Positions 1-8,679 of a DNA stretch of 64,000 bases are shown here, piece after piece. Both the position numbers and the translations under genes were made by a program. Under the pieces are notes generated by a model. That model had not been told where the DNA came from, made no database searches, and was given only the letters and a program-made list of their open reading frames with translations. The first letter of the stretch is position 1. Each line of letters opens with the position of its first letter. Source of the stretch: an uncultured Alphaproteobacteria bacterium (GTDB lineage Bacteria; Pseudomonadota; Alphaproteobacteria; SP197); the NCBI GenBank assembly GCA_958295695.1, contig OY282363.1, forward strand, positions 310,001 to 374,000, written 5' to 3'.

Positions 1-2
1 GG

Positions 3-89
3 GACCTCATGACGGTGGGCGTCGGCGGCTACGTCGTCGGCCGCTCGGCCGAACGCGGCGTCGACCTGTGGCGCAAGGGCGGAGGATAG
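3..89 (+). CDS. C-terminal fragment of a small membrane protein, possibly holin-like
   Basis: An open frame enters from the left edge and stops at TAG 87-89. The visible 28 residues begin DLMTVGVGGYVVGRS and end in a charged tail. A Gly-rich hydrophobic segment followed by GRSAER resembles the end of small three-helix holin-type membrane proteins, but the body of the gene lies outside the window. The function is a guess from this tail alone. The next gene (vsr) starts 80 bases downstream on the same strand. Confidence 0.35.
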   Translation, partial: DLMTVGVGGYVVGRSAERGVDLWRKGGG

Positions 90-117
90 CCGGCCGCGCG
101 GAGCCCACCCCGCCGCG

Positions 118-140
118 CCCCTCGATACGGAGCTTCGGGC
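118..140. repeat. Dispersed CCTCGATACGG element, copy A
   Basis: The 11-mer CCTCGATACGG lies at 120-130 and is followed by AGCTTCGGG. The same 11-mer recurs at 44537-44547 and 49707-49717, and a variant (CCTTCGATACGC) at 6667-6678, always between genes and beside a short CTTCGG-type stem. This looks like a small REP-like family; the assignment rests on sequence identity only. Confidence 0.4.
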
Positions 141-168
141 CGCGACGCGCTCCGGGTATCGTCCGGCC

Positions 169-597
169 ATGGACACGCGAAGCCCGGAACAGCGGCGGCG
201 CATCATGCAAGCCGTCCAGAGCGAGCACACCGGACCCGAAAAGCGCGTCCGGCGCCTTCTCCACGCCATGGGCTACCGCTTCCGGCTCCATCGCAAGGAC
301 CTGCCCGGCAGACCGGACATCGTGCTGCCCGGCCGCCGGAAGGCGATCTTCGTCCACGGGTGTTTCTGGCACGCGCACGGATGCCGGAAGGGCCGGCCCC
401 CGAAGTCCCGTCTCGACTACTGGCTTCCCAAGCTTGAAGAAAATGTCGAACGCGATAGAATAAAACAGGAACAACTGGAATCGCTCGGATGGGAGACGCT
501 TGTCGTGTGGCAGTGCGAAACGAAGGACCTCGACCCGCTGGCCGCGCGGCTACAAGCGTTTGTGGATGATTCCCGGAGGACGATCGACATACTGTAA
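169..597 (+). CDS. vsr: Very short patch repair (Vsr-type) mismatch endonuclease
   Basis: This 142-residue protein is a Vsr family nuclease, which nicks next to T:G mismatches made when 5-methylcytosine deaminates, so that the original C:G is restored. The family core is plain: PGRPDIVLP (Asp50, the metal-binding residue by alignment to E. coli Vsr) and FVHGCFWHAHGC (His64, His68 and the structural Cys/His cluster), then the WETLVVWQCE strand near residues 108-117. Length matches the family (about 130-150 aa). The start ATG directly precedes DTRSPEQRRRIMQAV, a typical Vsr N-terminus. It is followed 43 bases later by a cytosine methyltransferase on the same strand, the expected partner. Confidence 0.95.
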   Translation: MDTRSPEQRRRIMQAVQSEHTGPEKRVRRLLHAMGYRFRLHRKDLPGRPDIVLPGRRKAIFVHGCFWHAHGCRKGRPPKSRLDYWLPKLEENVERDRIKQEQLESLGWETLVVWQCETKDLDPLAARLQAFVDDSRRTIDIL

Positions 598-640
598 CGG
601 GCGCATTAGGATGTCGTGGATGAACCGACGGGAACGAACG

Positions 641-1987
641 ATGGCTGCGGGGCGCGCGAGACCGGTGGGGGTCGACCTCTTCTCCGGCGCCGGAGGGTTG
701 GGCCTCGGTTTCGAGCAGGCCGGCTTCGATATCGCCGCCGCCGTCGAGATCGACCCCGTGCACTGCGCCACGCACAAGTACAACTTTCCCGAAACCGCGA
801 TCCTCCCCCACGCCGTCGAGGGGCTGAGCGCCGGGTTCATCCGCGAAGCCTCCGACCTCGGCGACCGCCCGGTCGATTGCGTCTTCGGCGGCGCGCCGTG
901 CCAGGGCTTCTCGCTCATCGGGCATCGCGCCCTGGACGATCCCCGCAACGGGCTCGTGCTCGATTTCGTGCGGATCGTCTCCGGGCTGAAGGCCCGCACC
1001 TTCGTCTTCGAGAACGTGAAGGGTCTGACGGTCGGCGGGCACAAGGCTTTCCTCAAGGAACTGGTCGCCGCCTTCGACGCCGCCGGATACGATGTCCGCG
1101 AGCCTTGGAAAGTCCTGAACGCCGCCCGCTACGGAACGCCGCAATCCCGCGAGCGCCTGATCCTCCTGGGCTGCCGGAAGGGCGAGGAGTTGCCCGACTA
1201 CCCGGCCCCCGTCGCGAACCCGGCCGGACGCAATCGGGCGATCGCCGGCCTGCCCGACGGCCCCACATGCGCCGATGCGTTGGGCGATCTGCCCGACGCC
1301 GATCGCTTCGAGGCGCTTCTCTCCTCCGACGCCGCGGAGACGACCGGCTACGGAGAACCCTCGGCCTATGCCGCCGAACTGCGCTGCGCGACGAACGACG
1401 CATGGCGTTTCGGCTATGTCCGCGAGTGGAACCCCGCCGTCCTGACATCCAGCGCCAGGACCGAGCACACCGACATTACGAGGCGGCGGTTCGCGGAGAC
1501 CGAACCCGGCGCCGTCGAGCCGATCGGCCGCCTCTTCAAGCTGCCGGCACGGGGCGTCTCGAACACCTTGCGCGCGGGGACGGACGGCGCGCGCGGCGCG
1601 TTCACGAGTCCCCGCCCCATCCACTACCGCTTCGATCGCTGCGTCACGGTGCGGGAGATGGCGCGCCTGCACGGCTTCCCCGACTGGTTCCGGTTCAACG
1701 TCACCAAGTGGCACGGCGCCCGCCAGATCGGGAACGCCGTGCCGCCCCCGCTCGCGCGGGCGGTCGCCGCCCAGGTGATGGAGGCGCTGGGCGTCGAGGC
1801 GAGCAGGCCCGAACGGACTCTCGCCCTGGGCGACGCCGCGCTCCTCGCGCTCGACCTGTCCGGGGCGGCGGCGCACTTCCGGGTCGAGGCGCCGCGCCGC
1901 CGCCGCGATCGGAAGAGCGGGGCCAGGAAACGCAAACAGATCGACATCGAGCGCGAGCGTCTGGCCGGGCGGATCGCGCATGGCTAG
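641..1987 (+). CDS. DNA (cytosine-5-)-methyltransferase
   Basis: This 448-residue enzyme transfers a methyl group from S-adenosylmethionine to carbon 5 of cytosine in a specific DNA site. Motif I is DLFSGAGGLGLGF (residues 12-24), the catalytic motif IV is GGAPCQGFS with Cys87, motif VI is FVFENVKGL, motif VIII is QSRERLIL and motif X is RQIGNAVPPPLA near the C-terminus. I chose ATG 641 because GGGA lies 7 bases upstream and the enzyme then starts just before motif I; ATG 611 is possible. A basic tail (RKSGARKRKQ) follows motif X. The gene overlaps the next by 8 bases, marking a restriction-modification cassette. The target site cannot be read from sequence. Confidence 0.95.
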   Translation: MAAGRARPVGVDLFSGAGGLGLGFEQAGFDIAAAVEIDPVHCATHKYNFPETAILPHAVEGLSAGFIREASDLGDRPVDCVFGGAPCQGFSLIGHRALDDPRNGLVLDFVRIVSGLKARTFVFENVKGLTVGGHKAFLKELVAAFDAAGYDVREPWKVLNAARYGTPQSRERLILLGCRKGEELPDYPAPVANPAGRNRAIAGLPDGPTCADALGDLPDADRFEALLSSDAAETTGYGEPSAYAAELRCATNDAWRFGYVREWNPAVLTSSARTEHTDITRRRFAETEPGAVEPIGRLFKLPARGVSNTLRAGTDGARGAFTSPRPIHYRFDRCVTVREMARLHGFPDWFRFNVTKWHGARQIGNAVPPPLARAVAAQVMEALGVEASRPERTLALGDAALLALDLSGAAAHFRVEAPRRRRDRKSGARKRKQIDIERERLAGRIAHG

Positions 1988-2771
1988 GAAGACGCGCAAC
2001 CGCTACCGGGCCCTCATCGAGAAGATTTTCTTCGACCGCCACGCCGAAGGCGCGAACGCGCTGGAGTTCACGCGCCAGGAGATGAAGGACGCCGCGGCCG
2101 ATCTCGGGATCGCCCCGCCGGACAACCTGGGCGATACGATCTACTCGTTCCGCTTCAGAACGGACCTTCCCGAGAGCGTGACCGCCACCCAGCCCGAGGG
2201 CATGGAGTGGACGATCGAGTTGGCGGGCCGGTCCCGCTACCGCTTCTCGCTGGCGAAGATCGCCCGCATCCTGCCGCGGGACGATCTCGCGCGGATCGAT
2301 ATCCCCGACGCCACGCCGGAAGCGATCCGCGCCTATGCCCTGGACGACGAGCAGGCGCTTCTGGCGATCGTCCGCTACAACCGGTTGATCGACACCTTCC
2401 TCGGCCTCACGACCTACAGCCTCCAGAACCATCTGCGCACGACCGTGAAGGGGATCGGCCAGATAGAGATCGACGAGCTGTACATCGGGATCGACAAGCG
2501 CGGCTGCCACTATGTCGTCCCCGTCCAGGCCAAGGGCGGCAAGGACCGGATCGGGGTCGCTCAGGCGATGCAGGACATCCGCTTCGCCGAGGAGAAGTTC
2601 CCCGGCGTGCGCTGCCGGGCGGTCGCCGCGCGGTTCATGGAAGACGGAGCGGTCGCGCTCTTCGAACTCGCGCTTCGGGACGGCGAGGTCCGGGTCGCGG
2701 AAGAGCGCCACTACCGGCTGGTCCCGGCCGAGAGGCTCGACAGGGACGCCATCCGCGACTATCGAGACTGA
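1980..2771 (+). CDS. Putative type II restriction endonuclease, PD-(D/E)XK-like
   Basis: This 263-residue protein overlaps the methyltransferase stop by 8 bases, the usual place for a cognate restriction enzyme. A candidate PD-(D/E)XK core runs from about residue 161: IEIDELYIGID with Glu163, Asp165, Glu166 and Asp172, then VVPVQAKGGKDR with Gln183 and Lys185, a Q-x-K form of the E-x-K motif. The N-terminal half is charged and predicted helical, with no family I can name. It probably cuts the unmethylated site of the upstream enzyme; this is inference from position plus the motif. I do not recognise a characterised isoschizomer. Confidence 0.75.
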   Translation: MARKTRNRYRALIEKIFFDRHAEGANALEFTRQEMKDAAADLGIAPPDNLGDTIYSFRFRTDLPESVTATQPEGMEWTIELAGRSRYRFSLAKIARILPRDDLARIDIPDATPEAIRAYALDDEQALLAIVRYNRLIDTFLGLTTYSLQNHLRTTVKGIGQIEIDELYIGIDKRGCHYVVPVQAKGGKDRIGVAQAMQDIRFAEEKFPGVRCRAVAARFMEDGAVALFELALRDGEVRVAEERHYRLVPAERLDRDAIRDYRD

Positions 2772-3184
2772 GATCCACGCCCTCCACGACATCGCGCGGG
2801 CTACCCGGGCGGGCCTCGGGAGAGCGGCCCCAACCTTCGCCCCGAATAGCGGCGAAGCCGCGTAACGAAGGCGGCCGGGCGTCCCGCTCGCCCGGCCTGT
2901 CGCCTTCCCGCGCCGAGTCTCTCGCGGGCTGTATCGAGACGGTCATCGCCCGACGGTTCGACCCGCCGGCGCCCGATCCCGCGCATGTCACACCGTGGAA
3001 ACGGATTGCTGGCGGCCACCGCGGTCGAAACTTGAACCGTGTCATCGATGAGCGAACCGCCTTCTTCATTGCGCCATGCCGGGATATCGCATGCGAGTAT
3101 AACCATCCACACAAACGCGGGGAGCGCCGCGCGGAAGAGATTGAAGAAGCGGGCGCGTCCCATAAGGGGTGGCGCACAGGGTCG
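2772..3184. other. Intergenic region, no confident gene
   Basis: About 410 bases between two converging genes. A minus-strand frame from ATG 3163 begins MGRARFFNLFRAALPAFVW, which resembles a signal peptide, but it lacks a clear ribosome binding site and soon turns into Arg/Gly-rich sequence typical of a shadow frame. A short inverted repeat (GCGGCGAAGCCGC, around 2850-2862) may help terminate the endonuclease transcript. Nothing else is supported. Confidence 0.4.
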
Positions 3185-4216
3185 CTATCCGTCCTCCTCG
3201 ACGGCCTGCGTCCGCATCCCGCGGTCGCCGGTGTCGGCGCCGTAGGGGCAGCACTCCGGCTCGTCGCATTCGCCGTCGAGCGCATATTCGCGACTGTCGA
3301 CCCTTCCGCGATTGCTTCCCTCGCATTTGTCGCGGTATTCGACGCTTCCCGACAGCAGGGCCTTGCCGCAGTCTGTCGCGTCGTGTCGCGCATCCTCTTC
3401 TTCAAGCAGGGGCGCCGAGCTCTCGCCCGTGAAGCGCGGGTCGTCGCACTCGCCGTCGAAGGCCCACGAGCCGCCGTCGTCGCCGAGACCGACGCCGGAT
3501 GGCAGAAGACCCAGCGCTTTCGCGGTTTCCTCCAGCAGCGCGGGAGACGACAGCTTGACGTTTTTCCCCTCCAGGCCCTTTTTGCAATCCGTCGCGTCGC
3601 GCAACATGTTTTCGACCGTCGGGACCGACCCCATGCCCCGGCCGATGAAGCGCGGGTCGTCGCATTCGCCGTCATGGGCCCATGGACCGCTGTCGTCGCC
3701 GAGGACGATATGGACGCCGTCCCACTCCCACGTCGGCCAAGCCTGCCGAATCAGATAGCCGAAGTGGCAGTCGGTAGCGTCCTTGCCTAACGCATCGTCC
3801 TTGGGTTCCACCGCGGACATGTGGCGCGGGTGGGCCGCGAAGCGCGGATCGTTGCAGACGCCATCCAATGCCCAGACACCGCTGTCCGCGCCGAGTCCAT
3901 CGACAGGGACGGGGTCGTAGAGAGAAGCAAGGTCCGTGCGCAACGCGACGTGTCCCTCCCGGTACGCCGCGTGGCAATCGGCGGCGTCCTGGAACAGATG
4001 TCGCCCGTCCGCCTTGTCGGATTCCTCGAGCGCGACAAAGCGTGGATCGTCGCAGACGCCGTCGAAGGCGCGTTCGCCCTGGTTGGCGCCGAATTCCACG
4101 CCCGTATCGCCGTGTGCGTATTGCGCGCCCATGGGCATGACCGAAAACGCCGACACGGCAGCCAGACGCAACGCCATGCCCGCGCCGCGTTTGAACCGGA
4201 GGACTCTGGAAAACAT
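3185..4216 (-). CDS. Secreted protein with five DGECDDPRF / DATDC repeats
   Basis: This 343-residue protein has a signal-peptide-like N-terminus (basic start, hydrophobic stretch ending near AQYAHG, residue 35) and then five tandem modules starting near residues 49, 114, 178, 250 and 309. Each module opens with a WAxDGECDDPRF-type sequence and the first four close 25-35 residues later with DATDC or DAADC, giving one paired-cysteine, Asp-rich unit per repeat. The last module is shortened (ALDGECDEPECCPYG). The Asp/Glu-rich loops suggest calcium binding and the cysteines suggest disulfides, so it likely acts outside the cytoplasm. I know this motif as a recurrent module of uncharacterised alphaproteobacterial proteins. 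GAGGAGG lies 11 bases before the ATG. Confidence 0.75.
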   Translation of the reverse strand: MFSRVLRFKRGAGMALRLAAVSAFSVMPMGAQYAHGDTGVEFGANQGERAFDGVCDDPRFVALEESDKADGRHLFQDAADCHAAYREGHVALRTDLASLYDPVPVDGLGADSGVWALDGVCNDPRFAAHPRHMSAVEPKDDALGKDATDCHFGYLIRQAWPTWEWDGVHIVLGDDSGPWAHDGECDDPRFIGRGMGSVPTVENMLRDATDCKKGLEGKNVKLSSPALLEETAKALGLLPSGVGLGDDGGSWAFDGECDDPRFTGESSAPLLEEEDARHDATDCGKALLSGSVEYRDKCEGSNRGRVDSREYALDGECDEPECCPYGADTGDRGMRTQAVEEDG

Positions 4217-4435
4217 CTCGACGCGGCCTCCTCGTTTTCATCCCGTGAAGAGACGGCTTCCCCGACCGGTCGAACCGCCTCCGCGAGCGTCTCTTGTCGG
4301 AAATGGAACCGGACCTCTCCTCCGATGCGGCGCCGCGCCGGCCGGCCGCCGTCGGGCCGAGGGGGGAGGCCCGTCGGGAGGGGGCGGCCCGGCCCGCGCG
4401 ACGCCGGTTTCGGCGGCCCGACAAGCCGCCGACGG

Positions 4436-5353
4436 TCAGCGAAGCGCGCGAAAAAGGCGCTCCATGGGCCGGAGCGTGACGATTCCGGGGCGGCGCGGCG
4501 GGGACCGGGGCGCCTGGCTCAGGTGGATGAAGGCGACGGAGGCCATGACGACCAGCCCGCCGGCGACGACCCATCCGGTGAGCTCCTCTCCCAGGAACGC
4601 GACGCCGCCGGCGATGCCGGTGACGGGCGCCAGCAGGATGAAGGGAACGACCCGGCTCATGCGGTAGAGGCCGACCAGGCGGAACCACAGGGCGTAGCCC
4701 GCCGCCGTCATGACGACCGCGAGGTAGAGGACGGCGGCCCAGCCCTTCCAGGTGGCGGACTGGACCGCCTGCCACTGGCCCTGCTCCACCAGCAGCGACA
4801 CGACCAGCATCTGCGGGCCCGCGAAGGCGGCGAACCATGCGATCGTGCGCAGGCCGCCTTCCCGCCCCAGCGCCTTGACGAGCGTCTGGCCGGCCGCCCA
4901 GGCGACGCCGCCCGCGACGACCATCAGGAACGGGACCGGATCGCTCCGGACCCTCGGTTCCCCGGCGATCAGCGCCACGCCGGCGAAGGCCAGCGCCATG
5001 GCGGCCCATTGCGCCGCGCCGCGCCGGTCCTTGAAGAAGAGCCCCGCGAAGAGCGCCGCGAACACTACCTCGAGCTGCACGACCAGCACGGCGGTGGAGG
5101 CGTCCATGCCCGCGAGGCCGGTGAACTGGAGGCCGTAGGCCAGGGTCCCGCCGACGAAGCCGACGAGCGCCATGCGCCCGGCGCGGTCCCACATCGGCCT
5201 CACGAACCAGATCAGGACGAGCGCCGCGGCCGTGAACCGCAGGCCCATGAGGAAGACGGGGGGAAACTCGTCGAACGTCCCCTTCGCCACCGTGAAGCCC
5301 GCGCCCCAGAGCACGGGCACGGCGATCGCGGCGAGGAGGTCGATCGGCTTCAT
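4436..5353 (-). CDS. EamA-family (DMT superfamily) transporter
   Basis: This 305-residue inner-membrane protein has the two EamA halves of a drug/metabolite transporter: about ten hydrophobic segments, starting AAIAVPVLWGAGFTVAKG, with the second half containing GGVAWAAGQTLVKALG and the ending WVVAGGLVVMASVAFIHLS. The frame is open far upstream, but the start is ATG 5353, as the upstream residues are Arg/Pro-rich and not membrane-like. Substrate is unknown; the family exports amino acids, metabolites or nucleotide sugars. It is divergent from ureE, with 109 bases between the two starts serving as a shared promoter region. A role with urease genes is not shown. Confidence 0.9.
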   Translation of the reverse strand: MKPIDLLAAIAVPVLWGAGFTVAKGTFDEFPPVFLMGLRFTAAALVLIWFVRPMWDRAGRMALVGFVGGTLAYGLQFTGLAGMDASTAVLVVQLEVVFAALFAGLFFKDRRGAAQWAAMALAFAGVALIAGEPRVRSDPVPFLMVVAGGVAWAAGQTLVKALGREGGLRTIAWFAAFAGPQMLVVSLLVEQGQWQAVQSATWKGWAAVLYLAVVMTAAGYALWFRLVGLYRMSRVVPFILLAPVTGIAGGVAFLGEELTGWVVAGGLVVMASVAFIHLSQAPRSPPRRPGIVTLRPMERLFRALR

Positions 5354-5462
5354 GGGCGCGGGCCGGGACGGGAGGGCCGCATTCGTGGACCGTCCGCGAC
5401 GCCGACGCAAGCGCGCCCGCGGGCCTTGCCAGGACGGCCGCGGCCGCGGCATCGTCGCCGCC

Positions 5463-5906
5463 ATGCTCAGGCTCGACGCCATCCTCGGGCTCGCCACCGA
5501 CGACGCCATGCGCGAACGCCTCCACGCGCTGGGGCACCGCGGCGCGGTCGAGACCGTCCGGCTGGAGCGGAGCGACATGCGCCGCCGCCGCCTGCGCGCG
5601 ACGACCGACCGGGGGACGGACTGCGCCATCGCCCTGCCGCGCGACGCCCGCCTGGAGGACGGCGCCGTGCTGTCGATCGGGGAGGACCGGGCCATCGTCG
5701 TCCGGGCGGCCGGGGAACGCTGGCTGCCGCTCCGCCCGCGCGACGCCGCCGCGGCGCTGGAGCTGGGCTACCACGCCGGCAACCTGCACTGGCGCGTCCG
5801 GTTCCGCGACGGCCTGCTGGAGGTCGCGCTCGAGGGGCCGGAACGGGCCTACCTCGACCGTCTCGCGGCCTTCCTCGACGACGGCCGCGCGCGGAGGGTC
5901 GAGTGA
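5463..5906 (+). CDS. ureE: Urease accessory protein UreE
   Basis: UreE is a homodimeric nickel metallochaperone that hands Ni2+ to the UreG-containing complex for urease assembly in the cytoplasm. This 147-residue protein shows the UreE core: an N-terminal half binding UreD/UreF-side partners (RGTDCAIALPRD, residues 55-66) and the nickel-site half with LGYHAGNLHWRVRF, where the conserved GNxHW segment carries the metal histidine. Unlike Klebsiella UreE it has no His-rich C-terminal tail; it ends RARRVE. Its TGA overlaps the GTG of ureF. It heads the cluster ureE-F-G-D, with no ureABC beside it. Confidence 0.92.
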   Translation: MLRLDAILGLATDDAMRERLHALGHRGAVETVRLERSDMRRRRLRATTDRGTDCAIALPRDARLEDGAVLSIGEDRAIVVRAAGERWLPLRPRDAAAALELGYHAGNLHWRVRFRDGLLEVALEGPERAYLDRLAAFLDDGRARRVE

Positions 5907-6574
5907 CCGCCGTCCGCGACCTCCTCGCCGCCTTGCAGATGGGCGACAGCGCCTTTCCCTCGGGCGGCTTCGCCTTCTCCTGGGGCCTGGAGACCCTGGC
6001 GTCGGACGGCCTCGTCCGCGACCGCGACGGCGTCGCCGCCTTCGCGTCCGGGCAACTGCGCCGGCGCTGGGCGACGGCCGACCGGGTGTTCCTGCGCCGC
6101 GCCCACGACGCCGGACGCGCGGACCGTCTGGCGGCGATCGACCGCGAGGTCGAGGCCATGACGCCGCCCGCGGCGCTGCGCGACGGCTCCCGCCGGGCGG
6201 GCCGGGCGCTCCTGCGGGCCCACGCGGGCCTGGGAGGGGAGGCCGTCGCGGCCTATCGCCGGGCGATCGCGCGAGGGGAGGCCCTCGGGCACCTTCCGGT
6301 GGCCCAGGCGGTGGCCTGGAAGGCGGCCGGCCTGGACCGGGCGGCGGCCGAGGCCGTCTCGGCGTTCGCCCTGGCGTCCGGCGTCGCCCAGGCCGCGGTG
6401 CGCCTCGCGCTGATCGGGCCGATCGAGGCCCAGGCCATGCTGGCGGAGTTGCGCGCAGAGATCGCCGGGACGCTGGACCGGGCGCCGCCGCGGACGCCCC
6501 GCGCCTTCACGCCCGTGGCCGAGATCGCCGCGATGCGCCACGAGACCGCGCCGGGCCGGCTTTTCGCCAACTAG
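5903..6574 (+). CDS. ureF: Urease accessory protein UreF
   Basis: UreF (223 aa) bridges apo-urease-UreD and UreG and acts as a fidelity factor in nickel insertion. The family start [24 protein letters not shown] is visible in residues 7-29 (written here in part), followed by the all-helical body and the C-terminal [16 protein letters not shown], where the RHE..RLF end is typical. Translation starts at GTG 5903, overlapping the ureE stop (GTGA), so the two are coupled. A gap of 235 bases with a hairpin then separates it from ureG. Confidence 0.93.
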   Translation: MTAVRDLLAALQMGDSAFPSGGFAFSWGLETLASDGLVRDRDGVAAFASGQLRRRWATADRVFLRRAHDAGRADRLAAIDREVEAMTPPAALRDGSRRAGRALLRAHAGLGGEAVAAYRRAIARGEALGHLPVAQAVAWKAAGLDRAAAEAVSAFALASGVAQAAVRLALIGPIEAQAMLAELRAEIAGTLDRAPPRTPRAFTPVAEIAAMRHETAPGRLFAN

Positions 6575-6660
6575 GCGTTCCCGTCGCCCGCGGAAACGCC
6601 CCGGCCGGCGCCTCGGGGCGAGGGAGGAGCATCGAGGGACGCCCTCCGGCAAGCTCGGAA

Positions 6661-6712
6661 CGGGCCCCTTCGATACGCTCCCCTTCGGGGAGCTGCTCAA
6701 GGCGGGGGGTTT
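6661..6712. repeat. Dispersed CGATACG element copy B with perfect hairpin, in the ureF-ureG gap
   Basis: The variant CCTTCGATACGC (6667-6678) abuts a perfect stem CTCCCC/GGGGAG around a TTC loop at 6678-6692. It belongs with the copies near 120, 44537 and 49707. Lying between ureF and ureG it could attenuate transcription or stabilise the upstream message; there is no T-run, so it is not a classical terminator. The rest of the 6575-6809 gap holds no gene I can support. Confidence 0.5.
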
Positions 6713-6809
6713 TGTCGGGAGGACGGCGCCATCTCCCTTCATCCCGCCCCCGCTCTGGCGGACGCCGGCCCGGCCGTGCGAAGCTGGCGGCCCACGGGAG
6801 GCGGGGCGG

Positions 6810-7448
6810 ATGAACGCTGCGGAGAACGGAACGACGCATCCCGGCGCCGCGCGGGTCGGGATCGGCGGGCCGGTGGGTTCGGGCAAGACGGCCCTGGTCG
6901 AGCAGCTCATCCCGCGCTTCGCCCGGCGCGGCACCGGGCTCGCCGTCATCACCAACGACCTCGTGACCGAAGAGGACGCCGAACGGCTGCGGCGCGGCGG
7001 GCTGATCGATCCCGACCGGGTGGTCGCCGTGGAGGCCGGCGCCTGCCCCCATACGGTGATCCGCGAGGACCCGACGCTGAACCTGGACGCGGCGGACATG
7101 CTGGACATGCGGTTCGGGCCGCTGGACCTGATCCTCCTGGAGTCCGGCGGCGACAACCTGGCGTCGACCTTCTCGCTGGAGCTGGTCGACTACTGGATGT
7201 TCGTCATCGACGTGGCCGGCGGCGGCGACATCCCGCGCAAGCGCGGGCCCGGCGTGCTGCTGTCGGACCTCCTGGTCGTCAACAAGGCCGACCTGGCGCC
7301 CCATGTCGGCGTGGACCTGGAGCGGATGGTCGCCGAGGCCCGGGAGGTGCGCGGCGGCAAGCCGGTGGTCGTGACCAACTGCCGGACCGGCGAGGCGGTC
7401 GGGACGGTCGTCGAGCATATCGTCCACGGCGTGCTGTTCGACGGCTGA
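6810..7448 (+). CDS. ureG: Urease accessory GTPase UreG
   Basis: UreG (212 aa) is the SIMIBI-class GTPase that binds nickel and drives its insertion into urease. The P-loop [11 protein letters not shown] is at residues 19-29, switch region [12 protein letters not shown] follows, and the metal-binding [11 protein letters not shown] carries the family Cys-Pro-His. The ESGGDNL and VVNKADLAP segments give the remaining guanine-nucleotide motifs. Length is usual. Eleven bases separate it from ureD on the same strand. The start ATG lies behind GGAGGCGGGG. Confidence 0.96.
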   Translation: MNAAENGTTHPGAARVGIGGPVGSGKTALVEQLIPRFARRGTGLAVITNDLVTEEDAERLRRGGLIDPDRVVAVEAGACPHTVIREDPTLNLDAADMLDMRFGPLDLILLESGGDNLASTFSLELVDYWMFVIDVAGGGDIPRKRGPGVLLSDLLVVNKADLAPHVGVDLERMVAEAREVRGGKPVVVTNCRTGEAVGTVVEHIVHGVLFDG

Positions 7449-7459
7449 CGGGGGAGGCG

Positions 7460-8239
7460 ATGGGCCCCGGCCGCGCCCAGCTCGACCTGACGTTCGCCCG
7501 GTCGCCGTCGGGCGAGACCTTCCTGAAGCGGCAGTACGCCGCCTTTCCCTTCCACGTCACCCGGACGCTGGGGACGGGCGGCGAGGCGCTGGTCATCGTG
7601 CAGTCCCTGGGCGCCGGACTGGTGCGGGGCGACCGCGTCCGCTCCCGCGTCGCCGCCGGGGCCGGCGCGCGGGCGCGCGTGGAGACCCAGGGATCGACCG
7701 TGGCGCACGCCATGCCGCGCGGCGCGGCGCGGCAGGCCGTGCGCCTGGAGATCGGGCCGGGCGCGCGGCTGGCCTGGCTGCCGCGGCCCCTCATCCTGTT
7801 CCCCGGCGCCGACGTCGCCGCGACCCTCGAGATCGTCCTGCATCCCGGCGGCCGGGCCGTCTGGCGCGAGGCGTTCCTGTCCCACGACGCCGGCCGGCCG
7901 GGAGGCCGCCTCGCCCGCCTCGCCGCCGAGACGGTGCTGAGACGCGCGGGCGGCCCGGCGCTGGCGGTCGACCGCTTCGCGATCGACGGCGCGGCCCTGG
8001 ACGAGACCGGCCCGGAGCGCCGGGTCCACGCCGCCCTCGGCTGGGCGGGCGAGGACTGCGGCGACGCGCTCGCCGCCCGGCTGCGCGCGGCCCTCGCCGC
8101 CCGCGACGGGGTCTACGGGGGCGTCTCGGCCCTGCCCGGCGGCGCGGGCCTCTTCGCCCGCCTCGCCGCGCCGGACGGCGCGTCGCTCCGCCGCGCGCTC
8201 GACGCGCTGGAGGAAGCCGAGGCGGGGCCGATGGCGTGA
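7460..8239 (+). CDS. ureD: Urease accessory protein UreD
   Basis: UreD (259 aa) is the scaffold that binds apo-urease and forms the channel passing nickel from UreG. The N-terminal ARSPSGETFLKRQYAAFP, the central RVETQGSTVAHAMP (residues about 73-86), and PRPLILFPGADV match the family. The usual gene order places ureD first; here it is last, after ureG, with a strong GGGGAGG ribosome site 4 bases before the ATG. The C-terminal part is Ala/Arg-rich and less conserved. The structural genes ureABC are not in the window, so this cluster depends on urease encoded elsewhere or is left over. Confidence 0.9.
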   Translation: MGPGRAQLDLTFARSPSGETFLKRQYAAFPFHVTRTLGTGGEALVIVQSLGAGLVRGDRVRSRVAAGAGARARVETQGSTVAHAMPRGAARQAVRLEIGPGARLAWLPRPLILFPGADVAATLEIVLHPGGRAVWREAFLSHDAGRPGGRLARLAAETVLRRAGGPALAVDRFAIDGAALDETGPERRVHAALGWAGEDCGDALAARLRAALAARDGVYGGVSALPGGAGLFARLAAPDGASLRRALDALEEAEAGPMA

Positions 8240-8679
8240 AGTCCCTCCACCCCCGTCAGGCTGGCCGCCCTCGCCGGTTCGTTCAAACGAGCGACGCGCC
8301 GTGTTCGAGCGGCTGGCATTGCGCTTGCGATATTCCCGCTCAAAGACGACTTCGGCGGAGAAGGTCCCGTCGCCCCGGGATTTGCCGAAAATGAACGCCG
8401 CGTTCACGGCGACCGGACGATAGCGGAGCGTGAGGCGACGTTGCCGCGGACACCGCAACGCAGCCGGTCGACCGTACTCAGCCAACGATGTGGGCGAGGA
8501 CCGGTCCGCCGGGCGGATCGCGGAACGGTTTGCGTAAGTCCGCGCAACTCGCCGCGACGAGCTTCGACAAGGCCGCGGGTCGCGAGGGAAGTCGTCCTTT
8601 GCGGGGTCGTCCGGCGGAACACCGGATGGAAGCCGTGTATGTCCAATCGCGGCTTCGCGGGTTCGGACGGGGCGGCCTG
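8240..8679. other. Intergenic region between ureD and the defence island, no confident gene
   Basis: About 440 bases separate the converging ureD and Abi genes. One minus-strand frame is briefly protein-like (VFEREYRKRNASRS near 8300-8345) but runs without a start or stop into ureD antisense, so I do not call it. The stretch is less GC-biased than ureD and may mark the edge of an acquired segment. Confidence 0.4.

Noticed and set aside
13..463. Other frames across the first 460 bases
   Set aside because: They overlap vsr, which has clear family motifs.
2801..3163. Minus-strand frame beginning with a signal-peptide-like sequence
   Set aside because: No ribosome site and the rest is Arg/Gly-rich; noted under the intergenic entry.
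8404..8646. An 80-codon minus-strand frame in the ureD-Abi gap
   Set aside because: No ribosome site, no recognised domain and Arg/Thr-rich composition.
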